From Betaproteobacteria bacterium UBA7395 (lineage in GTDB: Bacteria > Pseudomonadota > Gammaproteobacteria > Burkholderiales > Rhodocyclaceae), in contig DKNF01000272.1 in the NCBI GenBank assembly GCA_002470165.1, forward strand, positions 860-12,994: a stretch of 12,135 bases of DNA, read 5' to 3'. A program made the position numbers and the translations under genes. Under the pieces are notes generated by a model. The model saw nothing but the letters and a program-made list of their open reading frames with translations. It was not told where the DNA came from and made no database searches. Shown here piece by piece: positions 1 through 6,504 of the stretch (the stretch's first letter is position 1; each line of letters begins with the position of its first letter).

Positions 1-1
1 C

Positions 2-754
2 CGCCGCGACCAGGCCGCCGGCGACATCCGCCGCCTGCTCGAAACACGGGAAATCGACGGCCTGCCGCCGGTCTTGCAGGATTTCTTCCGCCTGCACTGG
101 AAACGCCTGCTGGAAAAAGCCTGGTTCGAGGAAGGGATCACCGGACCGACCTGGCAGGCGCACAGCCGGACGCTGTCGATGTTGCTCTGGTCTTTCCGGC
201 CGAAAGCCGATGGCGACGAACGCCAGGCCTTGGCGCGCGAGTTGCCCAACGTCCTGAAATCGCTCAAGGCCGGGATGGAACAATTGCAACTGCCGGCAGA
301 CGCCCAGGCCGGCATTCTCGACGCCTGTTTCGAACGGCAGACCCGGGCCATGCGAGTGAGCGGCAGCCCGGCAGACGAGGGCTTCGACCCCGCCATGGCT
401 TTGCCGCGGCCGGGCCGCAGCCGGCAGATGACCCAGGGCCGGGTTGAAGCCGGCAACCTGATCCTGCATACGCTGGACCTGCCCGATCCGGCCGGCGGCG
501 AGCTGCCCGGATCGCTTCCCGGCCAGGGCGCCTGGCTGAGCGTCAATCTCGATGGCGTCGACCACACGCTCTGCCTGTGCCACCGCAGCCCGGCCAGCGG
601 TCGCAGCCTGCTGTTCAGCCCCGCCCCCTGCCTGGCGCTCTCGATCCACCCGCAACTGCTCGACCTGCGACTACGCGACGGCAGCATCCGCCAGCTCGGC
701 GAGCCGCCGCTGTTTGCCCGCCTGCTGGCGCGAGCCCTGGAATCGGCCGGCTGA
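2..754 (+). CDS. DUF1631 family protein, C-terminal part (5' end outside window)
   Basis: The reading frame is open from the first bases of the window, so this is the C-terminal portion (about 250 residues) of a longer protein. Family members are usually several hundred residues or more. The start of the visible part, with the segment ETREIDGLPPVLQDFF followed by HWKRLLEKAW, fits the DUF1631 family of proteobacterial proteins. The last 80 residues (a WLSV...LCLCHRSPASGRSLLFSP stretch, then LRDGSIRQLGEPPLFARLLARAL) match the usual C-terminal pattern of the family: a small beta-rich module followed by a final helix. No catalytic motif is visible and the biochemical role of DUF1631 is unknown. 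Some databases carry the misleading name 'thymidine phosphorylase' for it. An internal TTG at 74 is not the true start, because the coding pattern continues upstream. The family call is from memory of the pattern. Confidence 0.75.
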   Translation, partial: RRDQAAGDIRRLLETREIDGLPPVLQDFFRLHWKRLLEKAWFEEGITGPTWQAHSRTLSMLLWSFRPKADGDERQALARELPNVLKSLKAGMEQLQLPADAQAGILDACFERQTRAMRVSGSPADEGFDPAMALPRPGRSRQMTQGRVEAGNLILHTLDLPDPAGGELPGSLPGQGAWLSVNLDGVDHTLCLCHRSPASGRSLLFSPAPCLALSIHPQLLDLRLRDGSIRQLGEPPLFARLLARALESAG

Positions 755-764
755 CGCCAGGCCC

Positions 765-794
765 CTGACGTTACGCCCGGGTTTACCGTAAAAT
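765..794 (+). promoter_or_regulatory. Putative sigma-70 promoter for the NDUFA9-like gene
   Basis: A -35-like CTGACG (765-770) lies 18 bp before a -10-like TAAAAT (789-794), in the 75-bp gap between the DUF1631 gene and the SDR gene. Transcription would start near 801, just before the palindrome at 805-818. Assigned by eye from consensus similarity only. Confidence 0.4.
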
Positions 795-804
795 CGCGGT
801 TTCA

Positions 805-818
805 CGAAAACGTTTTCG
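805..818. promoter_or_regulatory. Perfect 14-bp palindrome, possible operator
   Basis: CGAAAACGTTTTCG is a perfect 14-bp inverted repeat with a central CG. It lies 11 bp before the ATG at 830 and just downstream of the putative promoter. Symmetric sites with a central CG flanked by A and T runs are typical of LacI-family operators, and the position would suit repression by road-block. It could also form a weak hairpin near the ribosome binding site. No regulator gene is visible nearby, so the function is inferred. Confidence 0.4.
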
Positions 819-829
819 CGGGGTTCCGG

Positions 830-1792
830 ATGAGCATCAAAAAGGTCTTGCTGCTGGGGGGTAGCGGTTTTGTCGGTACCTACATCGTCAACCGTCTGGC
901 CCAGCGCGGCATCGAAGTCACCGTACCGACGCGTCGCCGCGAACGGACCAAGGCGCTGATCATGCAGCCCGGCGTCGACATGCCGGAAGCCAACATCCAC
1001 TGCCCGGAAACGCTGACCCAGCTGGTCCGCGGTCACGATGCGGTGATCAATCTGGTCGGCATCCTGCACAGCCGCGACGTCAAGTTCCCGTACAGCGACG
1101 ATTTCGCCCAGGCCCACGTCGAATTGCCGAAGAAGATCGTCGCCGCCTGCAAGGCCGCCGGCGTCCGCCGCCTGGTCCATATGAGCGCGCTCAAGGCCGA
1201 CCCCAAGGGTCCGTCGGAATACCTCGCCTCCAAGGGCGACGGCGAAGCCGTGGTGATGGCTGCAGCCGGCGAACTCGACGTGACCGTGTTCCGCCCGTCG
1301 GTCATCTTCGGCCTCGGCGATTCCTTCCTGTCAATGTTCGCCAAGGTGCTCAAGTCGGCGCCGATCTTTCCGCTCGGTTTCGGCCACGCCCGCTTCCAGC
1401 CGGTATGGGCCGCCGATGTCGCCGATGCCTTCGTCGATTCGCTGAGCGATGTCGCCACCTTCGGCCAGGCCTACGATCTGGTCGGACCGCAGGTGTACAC
1501 GCTGCGCCAGCTGGTCGATTACACCGCCTCGCTGACCGGTGGCAAGGCACGCGTCATCGCCCTGTCCGAAGGCTGGGCCTACCTGCAGGCCGGCCTGATG
1601 TGGCTGGCACCGAACCCGCTGATGTCGCCCGACAACCTGCGTTCGATGCAGGTCGACAGCGTCTGCGACGGCAACTGCCGTCTGCCGGCCGGCTGGCAAC
1701 CGACCGCCGTCGAAGCCGTGGCGCCGACCTACATCGCGCACCGGACGCCGAAGGGCAAGCTCGACAGCTTCCGCTTCCGCGCCGGCCGCTGA
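830..1792 (+). CDS. Complex I NDUFA9-like atypical SDR (NAD(P)-binding)
   Basis: A 320-residue atypical short-chain dehydrogenase/reductase of the group annotated as 'complex I NDUFA9 subunit family'. The N-terminus has a Rossmann strand and the nucleotide-binding glycine motif GGSGFVG (residues 10-16). It is followed by a basic patch after the second strand (TRRRER, 34-39), which hints at NADP preference. INLVGIL (73-79) and HMSA (117-120) are typical of the family. Y131-x-x-x-K135 lies in the position of the SDR catalytic pair, so dinucleotide binding is likely and catalysis possible. In mitochondria the related subunit is a structural accessory of NADH:ubiquinone oxidoreductase; the bacterial role is not settled, and quinone- or nucleotide-sugar-related reactions are possible. 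The ATG at 830 is preceded by a weak GGGG element. cca follows after 16 bp, so the two are probably cotranscribed. Confidence 0.85.
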   Translation: MSIKKVLLLGGSGFVGTYIVNRLAQRGIEVTVPTRRRERTKALIMQPGVDMPEANIHCPETLTQLVRGHDAVINLVGILHSRDVKFPYSDDFAQAHVELPKKIVAACKAAGVRRLVHMSALKADPKGPSEYLASKGDGEAVVMAAAGELDVTVFRPSVIFGLGDSFLSMFAKVLKSAPIFPLGFGHARFQPVWAADVADAFVDSLSDVATFGQAYDLVGPQVYTLRQLVDYTASLTGGKARVIALSEGWAYLQAGLMWLAPNPLMSPDNLRSMQVDSVCDGNCRLPAGWQPTAVEAVAPTYIAHRTPKGKLDSFRFRAGR

Positions 1793-1808
1793 GCCTGTAA
1801 CCCCCGCC

Positions 1809-3047
1809 GTGCAGGTTTACATCGTCGGCGGCGCCGTCCGGGACGAACTGCTCGGCCGCCCCTGCGACGACCGCGACTACGTGGTCGTCGGGGCCACCCC
1901 GGAAGCCATGCTGGCCGCCGGATTCCGCCCGGTCGGCAAGGACTTCCCGGTATTCCTGCACCCCGACAGCCACGAGGAGTACGCGCTCGCTCGTACCGAA
2001 CGCAAGAGCGGGCGCGGCTACCACGGCTTCACCTTTCACGCCGCCGCCGACGTCACGCTGGAACAGGACCTGGCCCGCCGCGACCTGACCATCAACGCGA
2101 TGGCGCGCGACGGCGAGGGCAGGGTGATCGACCCCTTCAACGGCCAGGGCGACCTGCGCGGAAAAATCCTGCGCCACGTCGGTCCGGCCTTTGCCGAGGA
2201 TCCGGTGCGCATCCTGCGCATCGCCCGCTTCGCGGCCCGCTTCCACGACTTCAGCATCGCCCCGGAAACCCTGACGCTGATGCGCGCCATGGTCACCGAC
2301 GGCGAGGTCGATCACCTGGTCGCCGAACGCGTCTGGCAGGAACTGGCCAAAGGGCTGATGGAAGCGAAGCCGTCACGGATGTTCGAGGTGCTGCGCGAGT
2401 GCGGCGCGCTGGTCCGCTTGCTGCCCGAGGTCGACGCGCTGTTCGGCGTACCGCAGCGGGCCGATTACCATCCCGAGATCGACGCCGGCATCCACACGCT
2501 GATGGTCATCGACCAGGCCGCCCACTACGGGTTCCCGCTCACCGTCCGCTACGCCGCACTATGCCACGACCTCGGCAAGGCGACGACACCGGCCGACATC
2601 CTGCCCCGGCATATCGGCCACGAGATGCGCAGCCTGCAACTCTGCCAGACAATGAGCGAGCGCCTGCGCGTCCCCAACGAATGCCGCGACCTGGCGCTGC
2701 TGATGGCACGGCACCACGGCACCATCCACCGCGCCGGCGAGATGCGCGCCGCAAAGCTGGTCGACTTGCTGGAAAAATGCGACGCCCTGCGCCGACCGGC
2801 CCGCTTCGGCGAACTGCTCGACACCTGCCGTTGCGACTACACCGGCCGTGCCGGCTGGGAAAACCGCAGCTACGACAGCCCGGACCTGCTGTACAAGGTT
2901 TTGGCGGCGGTCAATACCATCGACGCCGGGCGCATTGCCGCCGACACCAAGGAACGCGGCAAGATTCCGGAACGCATTCGCCTGGCCCGCATCAAAGCCG
3001 TCCGCGCCCTGCTAAATGAGGCGGGAGATGAGCCAGAGCAGCAGTGA
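1809..3047 (+). CDS. cca: CCA tRNA nucleotidyltransferase (multifunctional, HD-containing)
   Basis: A 412-residue class II CCA-adding enzyme that repairs or builds the 3'-CCA end of tRNAs from CTP and ATP without a template. It matches the E. coli-type enzyme closely along its whole length. The N-terminal nucleotidyltransferase head has YIVGGAVRDELLG (4-16), with metal-binding D21 and D23 in DDRDY. ALARTERKSG and RRDLTINAMA follow, the latter being the family's conserved segment. The C-terminal HD phosphohydrolase domain is seen in LCHDLGK (H253, D254), so this should be the multifunctional form with added phosphatase/phosphodiesterase activity. The start is a GTG at 1809, chosen because the VGGAVRD motif sits at the usual distance from the N-terminus. 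It follows the NDUFA9-like gene by 16 bp. Its last 36 bp overlap the 3' end of the convergent DUF2905 gene. Confidence 0.97.
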   Translation: MQVYIVGGAVRDELLGRPCDDRDYVVVGATPEAMLAAGFRPVGKDFPVFLHPDSHEEYALARTERKSGRGYHGFTFHAAADVTLEQDLARRDLTINAMARDGEGRVIDPFNGQGDLRGKILRHVGPAFAEDPVRILRIARFAARFHDFSIAPETLTLMRAMVTDGEVDHLVAERVWQELAKGLMEAKPSRMFEVLRECGALVRLLPEVDALFGVPQRADYHPEIDAGIHTLMVIDQAAHYGFPLTVRYAALCHDLGKATTPADILPRHIGHEMRSLQLCQTMSERLRVPNECRDLALLMARHHGTIHRAGEMRAAKLVDLLEKCDALRRPARFGELLDTCRCDYTGRAGWENRSYDSPDLLYKVLAAVNTIDAGRIAADTKERGKIPERIRLARIKAVRALLNEAGDEPEQQ

Positions 3048-3209
3048 CAGGATGATGATGCTGACAAAGGGGAAATGGTAAACACGACCGCGCCAGCGGA
3101 AGGCGACATCGCCCGGCAGTTGGCCGAAGCGGATGAAGCGCGCGAGGTGTGGCGTGACCAGTCCGAGCAGGAAGATCGCCACGACCAGCGTCAGTATCCA
3201 CTTCAACAT
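3012..3209 (-). CDS. DUF2905 family small membrane protein
   Basis: A 65-residue protein with two hydrophobic segments (about residues 4-17 and 48-63). They flank a short conserved polar stretch, FIRFGQLPGDVAFRWRGRVYHFPF. This GxLPGDi...g...fyfPi pattern is characteristic of DUF2905, a family of tiny two-helix membrane proteins of unknown function. I chose the ATG at 3209 because a GGGTGA element lies 5 nt upstream and it gives the usual family length. The frame stays open further upstream to an alternative start at 3275, but that would add 22 residues atypical for the family and run into the hydrolase gene. The last 36 bp overlap the 3' end of cca on the opposite strand. Confidence 0.82.
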   Translation of the reverse strand: MLKWILTLVVAIFLLGLVTPHLARFIRFGQLPGDVAFRWRGRVYHFPFVSIIILSLLLWLISRLI

Positions 3210-3265
3210 GTATTCACCCAGCGTGCGAAAGCCCGCATTTAACCACGGCGACAGCCTGAAACCCC

Positions 3266-4072
3266 ATGATAGCAACCCAAGACATCGGCGGACTGGAAGT
3301 ATTTTCCTGCCTGCCCAACGGCAACACCGACAAACCGGCGCTTCTCTTCATTCATGGCGCCTTTGCCGGCGGCTGGATGTGGACCGAAACCTTCATGCCG
3401 CATTTCGCGGCCGCCGGCCATCCCTGCTACGCCCTGTCGCTCCGGGGCCATGGCGGCAGCCAGGGGCATGAACAGATCAACTGGTTGTCGATTGGCGATT
3501 ACGTCGATGACGTCCGCACCGTGATCGAAGCGCTGGCCATCGACCCGGTGCTACTCGGTCACTCGATGGGTGGCTTCGTCGTGCAGAAATACCTCGAACG
3601 CCATCCGGCGCCGGCCGTGGCCCTGCTCTGCTCGGTACCGCCGCAAGGCCTGATCGCCGCCCAGTTTCACCTGATGCTGCAGAAACCGGAACTGTTCCTG
3701 GAAATCAACCGCATCCTCGCCGGCAACTACACCGATACCGACACCTTGCGCGATGCGCTGTTCGCTGGCGAAGCCGACCCGGCCATGCTTGCCGTCTGGC
3801 TGGGCAAGATGCAGAACGAGTCGCAGCGGGCCATCTGGGACATGTCGATGTTCAACCTGCCCAACCTCTACCGCATGCACCGGCCGCCGATGCTGATCGT
3901 CGGTGCCGACCAGGATGCGCTGGTACCGGCTTTCCTGGTCCAGACCACGGCACATACTTACGGCGAACCTTGCCACATCCTGCGCCACATGGGCCATGCC
4001 ATCACCCATGAAAAGGAATGGCCGCGCGCGGCGGCCATCGTTCAGACCTGGCTGGACGGTCTCAGGCCCTGA
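3266..4072 (+). CDS. Alpha/beta hydrolase
   Basis: A 268-residue single-domain alpha/beta hydrolase of unknown substrate. Visible landmarks in order are the oxyanion-hole HG (H30-G31, in FIHGAFAGGWMW), the strand-4 region SLRGHGGS (58-65), and the nucleophile elbow GHSMGG with S100. A cap region of mainly helical character spans about 125-195. The acid D217 lies in GADQDALVP and the catalytic H244 in MGHAITHE. The Ser-Asp-His triad is therefore complete and the enzyme is probably an active esterase, lipase-like or C-C hydrolase. No signal peptide is visible, so it should be cytoplasmic. The ATG at 3266 lacks a clear Shine-Dalgarno. It is divergent from the DUF2905 gene across 56 bp and overlaps the convergent YjfB-like gene by 11 bp at the 3' end. 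Confidence 0.88.
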   Translation: MIATQDIGGLEVFSCLPNGNTDKPALLFIHGAFAGGWMWTETFMPHFAAAGHPCYALSLRGHGGSQGHEQINWLSIGDYVDDVRTVIEALAIDPVLLGHSMGGFVVQKYLERHPAPAVALLCSVPPQGLIAAQFHLMLQKPELFLEINRILAGNYTDTDTLRDALFAGEADPAMLAVWLGKMQNESQRAIWDMSMFNLPNLYRMHRPPMLIVGADQDALVPAFLVQTTAHTYGEPCHILRHMGHAITHEKEWPRAAAIVQTWLDGLRP

Positions 4073-4253
4073 TATCGACGCTGTTGCCGAGATTGGCCGG
4101 ATTGCTTGCCGCCTGCGGCAAGGTCTGCAACAGCTGCAGGGCGTTGGCGGCTTCGATATCGATGGCCTTCTTGAGCACCAGCATGCTCGCCTGCATGGCG
4201 GTCTGCTGCTGGGTCAGTGCACCACTGGCACCAACGATTGCGGATACATCCAT
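4062..4253 (-). CDS. YjfB-like small protein (putative motility protein family)
   Basis: A 63-residue protein beginning MDVSAIVG. It has a Gln-rich helix (TQQQTAMQASMLVLKKAIDI) followed by ALQLLQTLP and a C-terminal NPANLGNSVDIRA. This layout (N-terminal MD-S-I, central VLKKA-DI, terminal NP--LG--VD--A) fits the YjfB family, which is often annotated as putative motility protein without firm proof of function. The start at 4253 is supported by GGGAG 7 nt upstream. An in-frame ATG at 4271 would add six residues and lacks such support. It lies 48 bp downstream of the midA-type gene on the same strand and may be cotranscribed with it. No flagellar or chemotaxis gene is visible in the window. The stop overlaps the convergent hydrolase gene by 11 bp. 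Confidence 0.75.
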   Translation of the reverse strand: MDVSAIVGASGALTQQQTAMQASMLVLKKAIDIEAANALQLLQTLPQAASNPANLGNSVDIRA

Positions 4254-4301
4254 CGGAAAACTCCCGGTCAACGGCTGATGGGTTCAGTGTAGTCGTTATT
4301 T

Positions 4302-5462
4302 CTACAAACGGCGACTCTGATCGCCGCGGGAAAAACCGATCAAGGTTTCGTCGATCTCACGGCCGATGGCGATGACCTTGAACAATTCGCCCATCTCGTG
4401 CGGCATGGTCAGTTTTGCCGCGGCTGCCGACGCCCGGAAATAGTCTGCCGTAGCAGCCGGGATTCTGGCCAGATGGTCGAGCAATCCGCAATTCAACAGA
4501 AACTGCCCCTGGTTGGTGTAGCCCAGCAAATCCAGGCCGGCGCCGTGGGCGGCGGCGATGATCGCCGTGAAATCGACGTGCACGGTCAGATCCTGCAAAC
4601 CCGGCAGGTAAAAGGGATCCGGGTGGGCATGGTGGCGGTAATGGCACATCAGGGTGCCCTGGCGGCGTTGCGGATGGTAGAACTCGTGTCGCGGAAAGCC
4701 GTAATCGATCAGCAGCAGCATGCCCTGCTGCAGTATCGGCCCCCATGCGGCCGACCAGGCCCGCGCCGCCAGCGAAATCTCGGACAGATACGCGCCGCCG
4801 GTACCGGTCTCATCGGCAATTTCGCGAGCCGCTGCCAGCAGCGCGCCCGTGGCCGGTCGCTCGTTCCACGTGAAACGGCCGTCGGCATCGAGGGCCACAC
4901 CGCGTTCGCGGATGACATCCTCGTCCCAGACCACTAGATGGGCGGGCAGGGCGTCGAGCAGTTCATTGGCCACCACCACGCCGGAGAATGTTTCCGGCAG
5001 CCGGTCCAGCCAGACCACCCGCGACAGCAGATGCGGCGCGGCAGCGGCGATCGTCTCGCGCTGGCGTTCGCGCAGGTCGGGCGACAGATCGAGGATGGCA
5101 TAGCTGTCGGGCAGACTGCCAAGCTGCTCGAGCGCCAGCAGCAGATCGGCGGCAAGTCGCCCGGAACCCGCACCGACCTCGATCACGGCCCGGGCAGAAA
5201 GCGCCATGACCTGGGCGATCTGGGCAGCGAGGGCCTGACCGAACAGCGGCGTCATTTCGGGCGCGGTAACGAAGTCGCCGGCGGCACCGAATTTTCGTGC
5301 CCCGGCCGCGTAATAACCCAGCCCCGGCGCGTAAAGCGCCATTTCCATGTAGCGGGCGAAAGACAGAAAGCCGCCTTCGGCGACCACGGTACTGGCAATC
5401 GCTTCATGCACCTGCCGGCTGTGGGCGAGGGCGTCGGGAGAGGGCGTGGGCAGTTGGCTCAT
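4302..5462 (-). CDS. SAM-dependent methyltransferase, MidA/NDUFAF7 family (DUF185)
   Basis: A 386-residue class I methyltransferase of the MidA/NDUFAF7 family. Family signatures in order are the N-terminal FARYMEMALYAPGLGYY (35-51) and GDFVTAPEM (62-70). The SAM-binding loop follows in VIEVGAGSGRL (93-103), then NELLDALP (166-173), a motif characteristic of this family. The mitochondrial homologue NDUFAF7 dimethylates an arginine of the complex I subunit NDUFS2. The bacterial substrate is not established, although the equivalent NuoD/NuoC-type subunit is a plausible target. The ATG at 5462 was chosen because the upstream frame up to 5645 lacks family character and extends over the ttcA promoter and start. 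No strong Shine-Dalgarno is seen; the nearest GGAG is about 13 nt away. It is divergent from ttcA with 109 bp between the starts. Confidence 0.9.
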   Translation of the reverse strand: MSQLPTPSPDALAHSRQVHEAIASTVVAEGGFLSFARYMEMALYAPGLGYYAAGARKFGAAGDFVTAPEMTPLFGQALAAQIAQVMALSARAVIEVGAGSGRLAADLLLALEQLGSLPDSYAILDLSPDLRERQRETIAAAAPHLLSRVVWLDRLPETFSGVVVANELLDALPAHLVVWDEDVIRERGVALDADGRFTWNERPATGALLAAAREIADETGTGGAYLSEISLAARAWSAAWGPILQQGMLLLIDYGFPRHEFYHPQRRQGTLMCHYRHHAHPDPFYLPGLQDLTVHVDFTAIIAAAHGAGLDLLGYTNQGQFLLNCGLLDHLARIPAATADYFRASAAAAKLTMPHEMGELFKVIAIGREIDETLIGFSRGDQSRRL

Positions 5463-5571
5463 TGGCGGGCAAAGGCTCCATTCTAATTCGCCGGGCCGGT
5501 TTGCCGGGGGAAGCGTGTAAACTTGCGGGTTGCTGCAATTCAGCCAGGCCCATCGCGAAGACTTCCCGACC

Positions 5572-6441
5572 ATGAACACCCCCGTATCCGCCAATCTGCA
5601 AAAACTCCGCAAATTCCTCGAAGGCCGCACCGGCAAGGCCATCATGGACTACAACATGATCGAGGACGGCGACACCATCCTGGTCTGCTGTTCCGGCGGC
5701 AAGGATTCCTACACCCTGCTGGCCATGCTGATGGCGCTGCAGCAACGGGCACCGGTCAAGTTCCGCCTGATCGCCATGAACCTCGACCAGAAGCAGCCAG
5801 GTTTCCCGGAAGATGTGCTGCCGCGCTATTTCGAATCGCTGGGCATCGAATACCGCATCGTCGAAGCCGACACCTACTCGATCGTCAAGGACAAGATTCC
5901 CGAGGGCAAGACCACCTGCTCGCTGTGCTCGCGCCTGCGCCGCGGGATCATCTATCGTACCGCCAAGGAACTCGGCGCCAACAAGATCGCCCTCGGCCAC
6001 CACCGCGACGACATGGTGCATACGCTGTTCCTGAACATGCTGTTCGGCGGCAAGATGAAGGCCATGCCGCCCAAGCTGGTCACCGACGACAAGGCGCACG
6101 TGGTCATCCGGCCGCTGGCCTACTGCTCGGAAGCCGATATCGCCAAGTTCGCCCGCGGCATGGAATTCCCGATCATTCCCTGCAATCTGTGCGGTTCGCA
6201 GGAGAACCTGCAGCGGCAGAAGATCAAGGAGATGATGCACGACTGGGACAAGCGCTACCCCGGACGCACCGAAGCCGTGTTCACCGCGATCCAGAACGTC
6301 GTTCCGTCCCACCTCGGTGACAACAATCTGTTCGATTTCCGCAATCTGACACTGGACACCCCGGTGGAGCAGGGCGATATCGCGTTCGACAGCGAGGAAA
6401 TGCCGATCAGCGGCAGCATCCCGATCAGCCCGGCGGTATGA
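5572..6441 (+). CDS. ttcA: tRNA 2-thiocytidine(32) synthetase TtcA
   Basis: A 289-residue ATP-dependent, iron-sulfur tRNA thiolase that makes 2-thiocytidine at position 32 of some tRNAs. The PP-loop SGGKDS is at 41-46, preceded by VCC. The CxxC pair is C116 and C119 in [12 protein letters not shown], and further cysteines C204 and C207 lie in PCNLCG. One of these is expected to supply the third ligand to the [4Fe-4S] cluster. [20 protein letters not shown] (142-161) is a hallmark of the TtcA/TilS group and places it in TtcA. The ATG at 5572 starts a protein of normal family length; an upstream in-frame TTG at 5530 would add 14 unlikely residues. The 109-bp gap to the divergent methyltransferase gene must hold its promoter, but no hexamers there are convincing. 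Confidence 0.97.
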   Translation: MNTPVSANLQKLRKFLEGRTGKAIMDYNMIEDGDTILVCCSGGKDSYTLLAMLMALQQRAPVKFRLIAMNLDQKQPGFPEDVLPRYFESLGIEYRIVEADTYSIVKDKIPEGKTTCSLCSRLRRGIIYRTAKELGANKIALGHHRDDMVHTLFLNMLFGGKMKAMPPKLVTDDKAHVVIRPLAYCSEADIAKFARGMEFPIIPCNLCGSQENLQRQKIKEMMHDWDKRYPGRTEAVFTAIQNVVPSHLGDNNLFDFRNLTLDTPVEQGDIAFDSEEMPISGSIPISPAV

Positions 6442-6448
6442 CGCCCCG

Positions 6449-6477
6449 CTGTCAACCGGCGGACTTCGTCATATAAT
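6449..6477 (+). promoter_or_regulatory. Sigma-70-type promoter for the cyclase-FHA gene
   Basis: A perfect consensus -10 TATAAT (6472-6477) is preceded at 17 bp by CTGTCA (6449-6454), which matches the -35 consensus at four of six positions. The predicted start near 6484 leaves a leader of about 20 nt before the ATG at 6505. The element lies entirely in the 63-bp gap after ttcA, so the downstream gene probably has its own constitutive promoter. Confidence 0.65.
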
Positions 6478-6504
6478 CAGCCGTCCAACGATCCGATCTT
6501 GCCC

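Noticed and set aside
3210..3275. Longer N-terminus (22 extra residues) for the DUF2905 protein starting at 3275
   Set aside because: It would overlap the hydrolase start, add residues not typical for the family, and ignore the Shine-Dalgarno in front of the ATG at 3209.
4226..4241. TGGCAC followed by TTGC on the plus strand, resembling a sigma-54 -24/-12 promoter
   Set aside because: The spacing between the two blocks is one base too long for sigma-54, it lies inside the YjfB-like coding region, and no gene follows in that orientation.
4310..4325. Stem-loop with arms GGCGA and TCGCC
   Set aside because: It lies inside the 3' coding end of the methyltransferase gene, has a short stem and no T tract, so it does not look like a terminator.
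5463..5645. N-terminal extension of the methyltransferase to a start at 5645
   Set aside because: The extra 61 residues have no family similarity and would run through the divergent intergenic region into the ttcA coding sequence.
5404..6312. A 302-codon open frame on the minus strand opposite ttcA, running past the divergent start into the methyltransferase gene
   Set aside because: It is antisense to a complete and well-conserved TtcA and the translation resembles no family. High-GC shadow frame.
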